From Myxococcota bacterium (GTDB lineage: Bacteria > Myxococcota_A > UBA796 > JAFGLY01): 32,778 nucleotides of DNA. Of the stretch, positions 15,403-23,463 are shown piece after piece (positions within the stretch are counted from its first letter, which is position 1; the number at the start of each line of letters is the position of its first letter). The position numbers and the translations under genes are program-made. The notes beneath the pieces are model-generated. The model was given only the letters and a program-made list of their open reading frames with translations, had not been told where the DNA came from and did no database searches. The stretch lies in the NCBI GenBank assembly GCA_024276675.1, contig JAJRWT010000059.1:1-32778 (forward strand), written 5' to 3'.

Positions 15403-17934
15403 TCAAGATGCGCAGTTGTTGGCTTCGGTCGGGGGCTGTGGCTGCCGTGGGGCCTTCCCTTTTCCGGGGAGGGGGCCCAGGACGGCTTCCACGACATCGT
15501 CGATGTCGGATGCGAAGATGAACTTGACGCCCTTGACGATCTCGGGGGGGATTTCCTCGACATCCGGGCGATTCTGTTCCGGCAGCACCACTGTTCGGAC
15601 GCCGGCGCGACGGGCGCCGATGACCTTTTCCTTGATGCCTCCCACCGGCAGGACCGCGCCACGAAGGGTGATTTCGCCGGTCATGGCGACCCGGGCCCTT
15701 GACACCTTGCCCTTGCCACGCCACAACAACGAGAGCAGGGCAGCGAACATGGCCGTTCCGGCCGAGGGTCCGTCCTTGGGAATGGCACCGGCGGGGACAT
15801 GCAGGTGGATGTCGAGTTCGTTGAAGACCTTGGCGGGGATCATGTACTTGGATGCCTGGCTCTTGAGCAGACTGTGAGCGATGCGGGCAGACTCGCTCAT
15901 GACCTCGCCCAGCTTGCCCGTCAGTTGCAGAACACCTTTTCCGGGCATGGATGTGGCTTCTACGAAGAGAACCTCGCCACCCACCGGGGTCCAGGCCAGG
16001 CCGATGACCACGCCGGGGCGGGTGCAGCGCTTGACCACTTCATGGAAGTGCCGGCGTGGACCAAGGTAATCGGGAAGGGTCTCGGGCGTGACCAGCAGCT
16101 TTTCGTGGGTGCTGGGATCGGGCAGGGCGGCCACGCGTGCGGCCACCTTTCGGCAGACCCGCCCTATCATGCGCTCCAGCTCGCGAACACCGGCTTCCCT
16201 GGTGTAGTTGTCCACGATGGCGCCCAGGGCCTTGTCGGTGATGCGGAGGTGGGACCTGTCCAGACCGTGGGCCTCCAGTTGCCTGGGCAACAGGTACTTG
16301 CGCCCGATGGCCCGCTTTTCGGCGGGTATGTAGCCCGACAGGGTGAGTACTTCCATGCGGTCCAGGAGCGGCCGCGGGATCTGGGCGGCCATGTTTGCCG
16401 TTGCGATGAACATCACGTGGCTCAGATCGAACGGCAGGTCCAGGTAGAGATCTTCGAAGGCGTTGTTCTGTGCGGGGTCCAGAACCTCCAACAGGGCGGA
16501 GGAGGGATCGCCGCGCCAATCGGAGCCCAGCTTGTCCAGTTCGTCCAGCATGAACACCGGGTTGCGGTTCTTCACCCGCCGTAGGGCCTGGATGATCTTG
16601 CCGGGCATGGCCCCGACGTAGGTACGACGATGGCCCTTGATCTCGGCTTCGTCGCGCATGCCCCCCAGGGTGATGCGATGGAATTCACGGCCCATGGCCC
16701 TGGCAACGGATTGGCCCAGGGAGGTCTTGCCCACCCCCGGCGGGCCCACCAGGCAGAGTATGGCCCCCTGCTGGTCCTGGCGGAGCTTGCGAACCGCCAG
16801 GAACTCCAGGATGCGCTCCTTTATCTCCTCCAGTCCGTGGTGGTCTTCGTCCAGGATGGCCGCTGCTCGGGAGATGTCCAACTCCTGGTCGCTTTCCCTG
16901 GACCAGGGCAACTCCACGAGCCAGTCCAGGTAGTTACGGATTACGTGATACTCCGAAGCCTCGGGGGGCAGCAGCGTGAGCCTCTCCAACTCGCGGCGGG
17001 CGCGTTCCTCGGCCTGCTCCGGCATGCCCGCGTCAGCGATCTTTTTTTCGTAGGTGTCACGGTCCATCTGCCGCTGGTCTACTTCTTCTCCCAGCTCGCG
17101 GCGGATGGCCTGTAGTTGTTCGCGCAGGTAGTGTTCTCGTTGGCGCGATTCGAGCTTGGAGCGGATTTCTTCGTGGATGCGAGCGCCCAACCTGGCCAGG
17201 TCCAGTCTTTGTTCCACCAGCACCCAGGCGCTCCTGAGCCGGCTTTCGATGACCAGATCCTGGAGGATCTCCTGCTTCGAGGCAATGCTGCTTTCCAGGG
17301 TGGCCATCACGAAATCAGCCAGCGCGCCGGGGACGGGCACCTGTCGGGCCAGGTCGGCGATCTCGTCGGGGATCTGGGGGCTGATCTTCACCAGCTCCAC
17401 CATTCCATCGCGGACCCTTGACTGGATCACCTCGACTTCGCGCTGGTTTACTACTCGCTCCTCGGGATAGGAAACTTCGGCCAGCAGCATTTCGTCTGAG
17501 CTGACGAATTGCTCCAGGTTCATGCGCTTGAGCCCGATGACCGCGACGGCCGGGGTGCCGTCCGGCATGTTTACCGGCTGCACCAGGCGAGCCACGCTGC
17601 CGAAGCTGTAGAGCTGTTCAGGTGGCAAGGGCGGTTCCATGGTGGAGGCCGATTGTTTCACCGACAGAATGCCCACGTGGGGGCCGGCCTTGGAGAGGGT
17701 CTTCTGGCTTCGCGGATCCCCGACGGGAATCGTGGCCATCATTCCGGGATAGACCGGCCCCACCGGCGAGACCAGGATTGGCAGGGTGGTGGGCAGGCTC
17801 TGGCCCAGCCGCACCGGCAGGGCGGCGGCGGAAGTGCCGTCGATGATCTCGTCCACCAGCACCCGTGGATCCCTGGTGCCCGGCTGGTCGCCATTGCCGC
17901 CGTTTCCCTGTGCGGAGTCAGAATGTGCACTCAT
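15403..17934 (-). CDS. lon: ATP-dependent Lon protease
   Basis: This 842-residue protein is a full-length LonA-type AAA+ protease that degrades damaged and regulatory proteins in the cytoplasm. An N-terminal substrate-recognition domain (about 50-245, TLPILVSPVGPVYPG) is followed by coiled coil. The ATPase has Walker A GPPGVGKTS (397-405) and Walker B VFMLDELDK (460-468). The protease domain has catalytic S724 (KDGPSAGTAM) and K768 (GGIKEK). The N-terminus carries about 40 extra polar residues and the C-terminus a Lys/Pro/Gln-rich tail. ATG 17934 has a near-perfect AAGGAGGT site 6 nt upstream. Myxococcota often have more than one Lon; whether this is the housekeeping or a developmental copy cannot be told. 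No sigma32-type promoter or CIRCE element was seen upstream. Confidence 0.97.
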   Translation of the reverse strand: MSAHSDSAQGNGGNGDQPGTRDPRVLVDEIIDGTSAAALPVRLGQSLPTTLPILVSPVGPVYPGMMATIPVGDPRSQKTLSKAGPHVGILSVKQSASTMEPPLPPEQLYSFGSVARLVQPVNMPDGTPAVAVIGLKRMNLEQFVSSDEMLLAEVSYPEERVVNQREVEVIQSRVRDGMVELVKISPQIPDEIADLARQVPVPGALADFVMATLESSIASKQEILQDLVIESRLRSAWVLVEQRLDLARLGARIHEEIRSKLESRQREHYLREQLQAIRRELGEEVDQRQMDRDTYEKKIADAGMPEQAEERARRELERLTLLPPEASEYHVIRNYLDWLVELPWSRESDQELDISRAAAILDEDHHGLEEIKERILEFLAVRKLRQDQQGAILCLVGPPGVGKTSLGQSVARAMGREFHRITLGGMRDEAEIKGHRRTYVGAMPGKIIQALRRVKNRNPVFMLDELDKLGSDWRGDPSSALLEVLDPAQNNAFEDLYLDLPFDLSHVMFIATANMAAQIPRPLLDRMEVLTLSGYIPAEKRAIGRKYLLPRQLEAHGLDRSHLRITDKALGAIVDNYTREAGVRELERMIGRVCRKVAARVAALPDPSTHEKLLVTPETLPDYLGPRRHFHEVVKRCTRPGVVIGLAWTPVGGEVLFVEATSMPGKGVLQLTGKLGEVMSESARIAHSLLKSQASKYMIPAKVFNELDIHLHVPAGAIPKDGPSAGTAMFAALLSLLWRGKGKVSRARVAMTGEITLRGAVLPVGGIKEKVIGARRAGVRTVVLPEQNRPDVEEIPPEIVKGVKFIFASDIDDVVEAVLGPLPGKGKAPRQPQPPTEANNCAS

Positions 17935-18100
17935 ACCGATACCTCCTTTCCCGCTCTGTTGGGCGCCCATTTTCAATACCCGCGAAAACTAATCACGGAT
18001 TCCGTAGACGGAAGGGGGCGCGGAAGTAGAGTGGGGCATGTGACTTTCGCGGGCACTGGTTCACCTGACGTGTAACGCCGAGCTTTTGCGCGAAGCTTTG

Positions 18101-19807
18101 CTACTCGCCGGCTTCGATGGTGCCCAGGACTTCTTCCAGGGTGGTGAGACCCTTGCTCACCTTGTAGATTCCATCCTCGAAGATGGTGGTCATGCCGGCG
18201 TCCACCGCTGCCTGGTGCAGCTCCGTGGCCGGGGCGCGGTTGACTATGAGCCGCCGGATCTGTTCGTCAGTCACAAGGATCTCCGTGATGGGTAGGCGCC
18301 CACGGTAGCCCGTGTTGAAGCAGTGGCGGCAACCCCGAGCGTGCCAGGCCCTGGGCAAGGACCTGAACTTTTCGGGCAACAGGGCGAGCAACACAGGGTC
18401 GGGAGGGCCTTCCTCCTTGCAGCGGTGGCAGAGTGTACGCACCAGGCGTTGGCTGATGACCGCCCGGAGGCTGGGCGCGATGAGATAGGGCTCTGCTCCC
18501 ATGTCCACCAGGCGGGTGACAGCGGAGACGGCGTCGTTGGTGTGCAGGGTGGCGAAGACCAGGTGCCCGGTGAGGCTGGCCCGGATGGCGTTCTTGGTGG
18601 TGTCCAGATCGCGGATCTCTCCCACCAGCACCACGTCGGGATCCTGGCGCAGCACGGAGCGCAGGATGCTGCTGAAGGAGAGGCCGATCTCTTCGTGGAC
18701 CTGGATCTGCGTGATGCCGTCGATCTGGTACTCCACCGGGTCTTCGATGGTGGTGATGTTCTTGTGGCCGGTGTTGAGCACCATGAGCGTGGCGTACAGG
18801 GTGGTGGTCTTGCCCGACCCGGTGGGGCCCACCATGAGGATGATACCGTTTGGCCGCCGGATCACCTGGCGCAGGCGCAGGTATTGTTCGTTGCTGAAGC
18901 CCAGGTTCTCGAGTCCCATGAGGGTGGATTGCTTGTCCAGGATGCGCAGCACCACTTTTTCGCCCTGGACAGTGGGAGTGGTGGCCACCCGAAAGTCGAT
19001 GGCCCTGCCCTCCACGTTTATGTGAAAACTGCCGTCCTGGGGCAGACGGCGCTCGGCGATGTCCATCCTGGACATGACCTTGATGCGGTTGATCAGCGAT
19101 GGCGCCAGGTGGGGTTGAAGCCTCTGGGCGGTCTGGAGGACTCCGTCTATGCGGTACTTGATGAAAAGCGTCTTGCTGGAGGGCTCCACGTGGATGTCGC
19201 TGGCCCGCTTGATGAGGGCCTGCAGCAGCAGCAGGTTCAGGGTGCGGATGGCGGTGTTGGCTTCGTTGGAGTCTCCCAGTTCGGCCAGGGAGAGACCCAT
19301 CTGCCGAGCCAGGCTCGTCCCCTTGTCGCGAACGTTGGAGAGCAGGCGTTCTACGGCCATGGCCTGGTAGTGATCGTGGTAGTCACCCAGTTTTTTCAGG
19401 ATCTCGCCCCGGGAGGCGAGGTGCATGTCGAGCCGACACCTGGTGAGCCCGGTCAGGGTGTCGGAAAGGCCGAGATCCGTGGGGTTGGCCGCCGCCACCA
19501 ACAAATGGGCACCGCGCCGTTCCAGGGCGATGACGGCATTGCTGCGTGCGAATGGCTCGGGGATGATGGTGACCACGTCCGGGTCGGGAGACATGCCTTC
19601 CAGCGAGATGAACGGCACACGGAGCTGCTGCGCCGTGAACTCCAGGAGATCCTGTTCGCCGATGAGGCCCAGATCCAGCAGAACATGTTCCAGGGGTAGC
19701 TTGTTGCGGCGCATCTCCCCCTTGATGGCGATGACATCGTCGCCGTTGACCTTGCCCTTGTCCAACAGGGCTTTCAACAGCTTTTCGTTGTCCCTGTCTT
19801 CGCTCAC
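18101..19807 (-). CDS. GspE/PilB-type secretion or pilus ATPase
   Basis: The 568-residue cytoplasmic hexameric ATPase powers type IV pilus extension or type II secretion. The N-terminal GspE/MshEN-type domain spans about 1-145. The catalytic core has Walker A GPTGSGKTTT (327-336), the Asp box TTIEDPVEY (352-360), Walker B VVLVGEIRD (392-400) and the His box FATLHTND (418-425). The zinc tetracysteine motif is complete: C460, C463, C493 and C496 (CHRC...CRHC), followed by NTGYRGRLPITEIL. GTG 19807 is chosen because GGGAGG stands 5 nt upstream and homology begins there; the open frame continues 152 codons further upstream without family features. No other pilus or secretion genes are in the window, so it is an orphan in this locus. 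Confidence 0.93.
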   Translation of the reverse strand: MSEDRDNEKLLKALLDKGKVNGDDVIAIKGEMRRNKLPLEHVLLDLGLIGEQDLLEFTAQQLRVPFISLEGMSPDPDVVTIIPEPFARSNAVIALERRGAHLLVAAANPTDLGLSDTLTGLTRCRLDMHLASRGEILKKLGDYHDHYQAMAVERLLSNVRDKGTSLARQMGLSLAELGDSNEANTAIRTLNLLLLQALIKRASDIHVEPSSKTLFIKYRIDGVLQTAQRLQPHLAPSLINRIKVMSRMDIAERRLPQDGSFHINVEGRAIDFRVATTPTVQGEKVVLRILDKQSTLMGLENLGFSNEQYLRLRQVIRRPNGIILMVGPTGSGKTTTLYATLMVLNTGHKNITTIEDPVEYQIDGITQIQVHEEIGLSFSSILRSVLRQDPDVVLVGEIRDLDTTKNAIRASLTGHLVFATLHTNDAVSAVTRLVDMGAEPYLIAPSLRAVISQRLVRTLCHRCKEEGPPDPVLLALLPEKFRSLPRAWHARGCRHCFNTGYRGRLPITEILVTDEQIRRLIVNRAPATELHQAAVDAGMTTIFEDGIYKVSKGLTTLEEVLGTIEAGE

Positions 19808-19935
19808 CCCGACCTCCCTGGCCTGGAAACGATGGAGTGCGGAGCTTCCACCGGCCTGCGCAGCCCGCCCGCAGCACCCGTCGAAACCATGGCTTCCTGA
19901 TATGTGCCGACGCTGGGACGGTAAGCCGGCGGCAA

Positions 19936-20040
19936 CTATAACACCGGCGGCAATGGTTCGAGGATTTCTTTCCAGGCCGGCCCGTTGTCGCGTACGACGC
20001 CCCATCCGTCGCAGGACAGCGGCCCATGGCAGGATTTCAT
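19936..20040 (-). CDS. candidate 34-residue small protein
   Basis: An ATG at 20040 is preceded by a near-ideal ribosome site, GGAGG then TTATC, and opens a 34-codon frame ending TAG at 19936. The product begins MKSCHGPLSCDGWGV, with two Cys, three Trp and a Pro-rich end; no signal peptide is evident. It lies on the same strand as the GspE/PilB ATPase, 128 nt before its GTG, and could be co-transcribed with it. Against it: its start is only 14 bp from the start of the divergent gene at 20055, so its promoter would have to lie inside that gene. I recognise no family. A chance ribosome site is possible. Confidence 0.3.
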   Translation of the reverse strand: MKSCHGPLSCDGWGVVRDNGPAWKEILEPLPPVL

Positions 20041-20054
20041 GATAACCTCCAGGT

Positions 20055-20741
20055 ATGACCCAACAGCGCAAACGAAGAACCGGCCCCCGCCACCAGGTCC
20101 GCCGCAATCCCCACGGCGGTACTCCTTCCCGTGCCATCCCTCGCAACGCCGCCCTCGGAGCAATGGCCTCTTCCATGGGCAACAGCGAAATGCTGCGGCG
20201 CCTGCAGGCGGCCAACCAACGTCGCGACGATCTCCTGGCCTTCATCGTGGAACGTCTTCGCAATATCCGTGATCACCAGTTGGCCGAGTTGGCGCGGGTG
20301 GATGACCGGAGCCGCTGGTTTCGCGCGGTGAGCTATCGCAGAGAAGGCTACGCGCTGCCCGAACCCAGCCGCTGGCACGACTGCGCTCGTCTCTACAAGC
20401 AAGCCGCCAGGGCCCTGTGTGCCGGAGATCTCTCCCGTGGAGCAGCCCTGCTTCGGGAAGCTGCAGCCGTCGAGCGAGCCACCCTGGAGAGCGTGCCGGG
20501 CTTCATAGAGAACAAGCAAACCAGCAAACCGGCTGAAATCCCAGACCCCGAGGCCCTTCAGCAGATAGGCTCTGGCGAGGGTTGCCCCGTCTGCTCTCTT
20601 CCCCCAGACCTGGCAACGGCAGATGAAATTCTAGCGTGCCAGGACGACGCCGAACCCGTCCGCACTCCCAAGGCAAAATCCCACAAGGGCTGGTGGGATG
20701 CCGCCGAAGACCAGCAGCCTGCCGACGACGAGTCTGGTTGA
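20055..20741 (+). CDS. hypothetical basic/helical protein with CPVC motif
   Basis: The 228-residue protein is not recognised. It starts with a disordered Arg-rich stretch (QQRKRRTGPRHQVRR), then helices rich in Arg and Glu (about 40-150; LGAMASSMGNSEMLRRLQAANQRRDDLLAFIVERLRNIRDHQL). A CPVCSLPPDL motif (about 175-184) could be half of a metal site, and the tail is acidic. No signal peptide or TM segment is present, so it is probably cytoplasmic. No strong ribosome site precedes ATG 20055; an alternative in-frame ATG lies at 20163, just after GGAG. The AxxGNxxMLRRLQ-like stretch resembles segments that open some contractile-injection cargo proteins in Myxococcota, but that is a loose resemblance only. 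Confidence 0.65.
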   Translation: MTQQRKRRTGPRHQVRRNPHGGTPSRAIPRNAALGAMASSMGNSEMLRRLQAANQRRDDLLAFIVERLRNIRDHQLAELARVDDRSRWFRAVSYRREGYALPEPSRWHDCARLYKQAARALCAGDLSRGAALLREAAAVERATLESVPGFIENKQTSKPAEIPDPEALQQIGSGEGCPVCSLPPDLATADEILACQDDAEPVRTPKAKSHKGWWDAAEDQQPADDESG

Positions 20742-20760
20742 CCGGGAGCTGGTGCAATCT

Positions 20761-21591
20761 TCAGTTGGCCAGGGTTCCGCCCACCGCCAGCAGGCCCGCC
20801 AGTACTCCCGTGCTCACGGCCATTCCAACATAGCTGTGGTTGGCGTTGTAGATCTGGGTCAGGTCAGATGCGGTCGTAGTGGGCTTCTGGGCCTGGGTGT
20901 CCAGGTCGTTCTTCAGGGAGAGGGCGACGGATGAGAAGACAACGCTGGCGACGGCGCTCACTCCAGCGCCGGAAAACAGGGCGATGCGAGCCGCGTGGTT
21001 GCTCGTGGAGCCGAAGGGGAACTGGTCGGCGGGATCCAGGATCGCCGTGCCCAGCACTCTCCCGGTCCGGGAAACCTGTTGAACCACCGTGGGCCAGTCC
21101 TTGGGCCTTGCAGAGCCCTGGAGCCCGTCGAAATAGTAGGTCCCCCTGGATGGAGGAGCTACCTGTATGTTTACGGGCTGCTGGATGGAGACCGTGGCCC
21201 ACAGGTCACGTACCGGGTGGTTGGGGGGGAGAAGGTCGTCGGGAAAGGCCTCGGTGTTTTCGATGGAACGTGCCGCGGCAAATGAAAGCCTGGCCATCTC
21301 CTGGTTTTCGTCGACGAAGAAGCGCAGGCCGCGCAGGCGGTGGAAACTGGCCGCCAGGTTGCGGGTGAGCGGGGTGTACAGGCAGGGGGTGGCCTGGAAC
21401 ATGCCCTCTGTTTCTTCGCGGAACTTGGTGAGGTCCACCTGCCGGAAGGCTTCTTCGGCGTTCCTCTGGAACCTGTTGAGGTCCACGAGCGAGTAGAGCT
21501 GCGGGCAGTCTTGCTGGGCCATGGCGGCGAATGAGCACAGCAGGGATACTGTGATCACCAGGCAGATTCGAATTCCGAAGGTCTTCCGCAT
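20761..21591 (-). CDS. secreted/inner-membrane protein of the FHA-kinase cluster, unknown function
   Basis: The 276-residue product has a signal peptide (ICLVITVSLLCSFAAMAQQ, cleavage after AMA). The mature region of about 170 residues has two Cys and helical repeats (LNRFQRNAEEAFRQVDLTKFREETEGMF). It is followed by a beta segment YYFDGLQGSARPKDWPTVVQQ that looks PEGA-like. Two C-terminal hydrophobic segments (about 205-225, IALFSGAGVSAVASVVFSSVAL, and about 253-272) flank a hydrophilic loop. The topology suggests an inner-membrane hairpin carrying a periplasmic domain. ATG 21591 has GGAG 7 nt upstream. It is the last gene of the minus-strand cluster, separated from the outer-membrane gene by 243 bp that holds a TATAGCC palindrome. 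No known family is recognised. Confidence 0.7.
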   Translation of the reverse strand: MRKTFGIRICLVITVSLLCSFAAMAQQDCPQLYSLVDLNRFQRNAEEAFRQVDLTKFREETEGMFQATPCLYTPLTRNLAASFHRLRGLRFFVDENQEMARLSFAAARSIENTEAFPDDLLPPNHPVRDLWATVSIQQPVNIQVAPPSRGTYYFDGLQGSARPKDWPTVVQQVSRTGRVLGTAILDPADQFPFGSTSNHAARIALFSGAGVSAVASVVFSSVALSLKNDLDTQAQKPTTTASDLTQIYNANHSYVGMAVSTGVLAGLLAVGGTLAN

Positions 21592-21627
21592 GTTGGTACT
21601 CCACGGCTGTGTATTTCACATAAGCCC

Positions 21628-21642
21628 TATAGCCCGGCTATA
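21628..21642. promoter_or_regulatory. TATAGCC palindrome in a possible divergent promoter
   Basis: TATAGCCCGGCTATA is a perfect 7+7 inverted repeat with one central base. On the plus strand its right arm supplies TATACC (21639-21644), 18 bp after TTCACA (21615-21620), a plausible sigma70-like promoter pointing to the ATG at 21703. It also lies 37 bp upstream of the minus gene starting at 21591. The arrangement fits an operator between divergent genes; no binding protein is known. Confidence 0.4.
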
Positions 21643-21702
21643 CCAGCGTTTGCCATGTCAATCGGAAAACCCGCCGGGGAGGGCGTCCAGGGGAGGTTCT
21701 TC

Positions 21703-22212
21703 ATGGACTGGATGGAGAACCTCGACGGTGTTTCGACGATATTCGACATTTTTCGACGGTTGCGCTGGCGTGCCTGGTCGGTGATCGAACAAAGGGGGCC
21801 GCTCCGGCGACGGGAGCCATCTCCGCAGGGGGAACTATTTGAAGCCCTGGGCCAGACCCAGGCGCAGGCCCAGTTGGTTGAGCTTTTCACCGTAGTAGGG
21901 TTGGAAGGCGCTGGTTGGAGTCCCAGTCCAGAAGTCGAGGCTGACGCGGAACCATCGTTTGCCCTTGATAGGCAGCCCCCCCACCGCTTGCAGGCCCCAG
22001 CCTGTGTGGCCGGGGATGAGGCCGCCCAACTGGAAGGATGCCAGCAGGTGGGAGCGGCCTGCATGGGGGCTCTTCAGGTAGATCCCCGGACCAAGGCCCA
22101 GGCGCAGCCAGGTGTTGGTGGTTTTATTGGTGCCAGTGGAGACCTGACCGTACAGGAGGTCGCCACCGGGAGACACCTGGAGTTCGACCCTGCTCACCAG
22201 GGCCAGGAGTGA
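21703..22212 (+). CDS. candidate hidden gene overlapping an OMP gene in antisense
   Basis: ATG 21703 is preceded by GGGAGG with 6-nt spacing (GGGAGGTTCTTC, nearly the same as before the M4 protease) and by a promoter-like TTCACA-N18-TATACC. The frame encodes 169 residues. The first 44 lie in the intergenic gap and look protein-like, amphipathic and Trp-rich (MDWMENLDGVSTIFDIFRR). The rest runs antisense to the 3' end of the outer-membrane gene at 21835, where composition is dictated by the opposite strand. Either a short protein with an antisense tail, a decayed gene or chance. No family is recognised. Confidence 0.2.
   Translation: MDWMENLDGVSTIFDIFRRLRWRAWSVIEQRGPLRRREPSPQGELFEALGQTQAQAQLVELFTVVGLEGAGWSPSPEVEADAEPSFALDRQPPHRLQAPACVAGDEAAQLEGCQQVGAACMGALQVDPRTKAQAQPGVGGFIGASGDLTVQEVATGRHLEFDPAHQGQE
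21722..21757. repeat. four TCGAC repeats in helical phase
   Basis: TCGAC occurs at 21722, 21733, 21743 and 21753, spaced 11, 10 and 10 bp, as near-repeats tttcgacgat / attcgacatt / tttcgacggt. Tandem sites one helical turn apart are typical of cooperatively bound regulators. They may instead reflect codons of the candidate ORF starting at 21703. Confidence 0.45.
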
Positions 22213-23439
22213 ATAGGCCATTTCGAAAGATGTACCCAGCGCCATGTCCCCCACCGTGCGGGTCGTGCTGTCGTCGTTCAGGTCGAACGATTCGCTGGCG
22301 GCGATTCCGGGCCCAGCATCCAGGGTCAGCAGGGCGGTCCATAGCTTGGGGCGCCAGGTGGCCTGGTACTGGCCATCGGGGCTCATCAGGACGGGCCGAC
22401 CGCGGTTCTTGATGGTAGCCAGGTAGATGGTTTGGCCGGGATAGGCCTGGGCGAGCCACTGAACGGACTGCTGAACGGGGGTTGGAATGGCCTCTGGCCT
22501 GCCATCCAGGATTGCCTGCCCGGCCTGTTGTCTGCGCTCCATCGGGATATCGCTGGGGATCTCCAGGTTCTGCCCGCTGGTGGCGGTCAGTACGCCTGAG
22601 CCGGCTATCTTGCCATCCAGCAACAGGTGGACCCAGTGGCGCCCGGGGAAGAGGGGCAGGGTGTCCCGGGAGTGGGGACGCTCCACGCCATCCACGAACA
22701 ACCTGGCTTTTCCAGGCAGCAGAGCGATGTCCAGATATGCTGGTTCCAGCGACGCCAGGGACATCTTGAGAGCCATGAATGCCTGGAAGGAAGCGGTATC
22801 CGGGAGGGCGGTCCGGGGGATCTCCTGACCGTCGGCCAGGGCGATGGCGTCCAGCCAGGGGGCGGCTTGCTTGCCAAGGTCCGGCCCCAGGTCACGGAGC
22901 ATGGGTGCGGCTTCGGGGGCTTCGTCGATCTTGCCGGGAGGGTAGGCCCAGTGCAGGGCTGCACCCTCCAACAAGAGAGCTTGCAGCATCGACTCGCGCT
23001 GGAGGGAGTCCTGGAGGATTTCGACCCTGGAGATGGCTTCGTCAAGCTGCCAGGCTATGGCACGTTCGACATCGAATGCCTCCCAACGTGCCAGGCAGTC
23101 GTCGATGGCCGTGACCAGTGCCTGCTGTGCTTCGGCGGCGGAGCTGTCCGGTTCGCGTGGTACGAAGGCGATACGATTGCCTGGAAGGTGAAGGGCCGGT
23201 CCCACCATCTGTTCGGTGCGTTCTATGGTGATCTCACCGGGAACCGGGCCAGCCACCCACAGCACGAGAGCCTCGGCCCGGGCCGCGGAGGAGCCCAGTA
23301 GCAGGTGGGCCAGCAAGGCGCAGAGCCACCATGGGCAGAGGCTGCCCAGGAACAGCCGGCCTGGTCCGATACCTGGCCTGGCGGGTGCTCCTTCAGCGAT
23401 GCTCCGATGGGCCCCTGGCCCCGGCCTGGCGAAGAACAT
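21835..23439 (-). CDS. outer-membrane-type protein with PEGA-like segment
   Basis: The 534-residue protein begins with a long N-terminus and a signal peptide (WWLCALLAHLLLGSSAARAEA, cleavage near residue 55). A helical region (about 90-230) is followed by a PEGA-like beta motif, ARLFVDGVERPHSRDTLPLFPGRHWVHLLLDG (about 248-279). The last 200 residues alternate aromatic and polar residues and end ...QPYYGEKLNQLGLRLGLAQGFK, as in a C-terminal beta-barrel or autotransporter-like outer-membrane domain. ATG 23439 has only a weak AGG ribosome site; the gene lies 24 nt after the preceding cluster gene, so coupling may help. I recognise no named family. Its place after the kinase and another OMP suggests a shared envelope complex. 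Confidence 0.7.
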   Translation of the reverse strand: MFFARPGPGAHRSIAEGAPARPGIGPGRLFLGSLCPWWLCALLAHLLLGSSAARAEALVLWVAGPVPGEITIERTEQMVGPALHLPGNRIAFVPREPDSSAAEAQQALVTAIDDCLARWEAFDVERAIAWQLDEAISRVEILQDSLQRESMLQALLLEGAALHWAYPPGKIDEAPEAAPMLRDLGPDLGKQAAPWLDAIALADGQEIPRTALPDTASFQAFMALKMSLASLEPAYLDIALLPGKARLFVDGVERPHSRDTLPLFPGRHWVHLLLDGKIAGSGVLTATSGQNLEIPSDIPMERRQQAGQAILDGRPEAIPTPVQQSVQWLAQAYPGQTIYLATIKNRGRPVLMSPDGQYQATWRPKLWTALLTLDAGPGIAASESFDLNDDSTTRTVGDMALGTSFEMAYSLLALVSRVELQVSPGGDLLYGQVSTGTNKTTNTWLRLGLGPGIYLKSPHAGRSHLLASFQLGGLIPGHTGWGLQAVGGLPIKGKRWFRVSLDFWTGTPTSAFQPYYGEKLNQLGLRLGLAQGFK

Positions 23440-23463
23440 GTTGACGCCTGTTGGAAAGCCGTT

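Noticed and set aside
19808..20263. N-terminal extension of the GspE/PilB ATPase by 152 codons
   Set aside because: The open frame shows no family features, is Arg/Gly-rich and overlaps a divergent gene; the GTG at 19807 has a strong ribosome site.
20055..20741. Contractile-injection cargo protein
   Set aside because: Only a short AxxGNxxMLRRLQ-like stretch hints at this; no toxin domain or injection-system gene is nearby.
21656..21661. TTGACA on the minus strand as -35 for the 21591 gene
   Set aside because: The only nearby TATA-like hexamers are 13 or 24 bp away, outside workable spacing.
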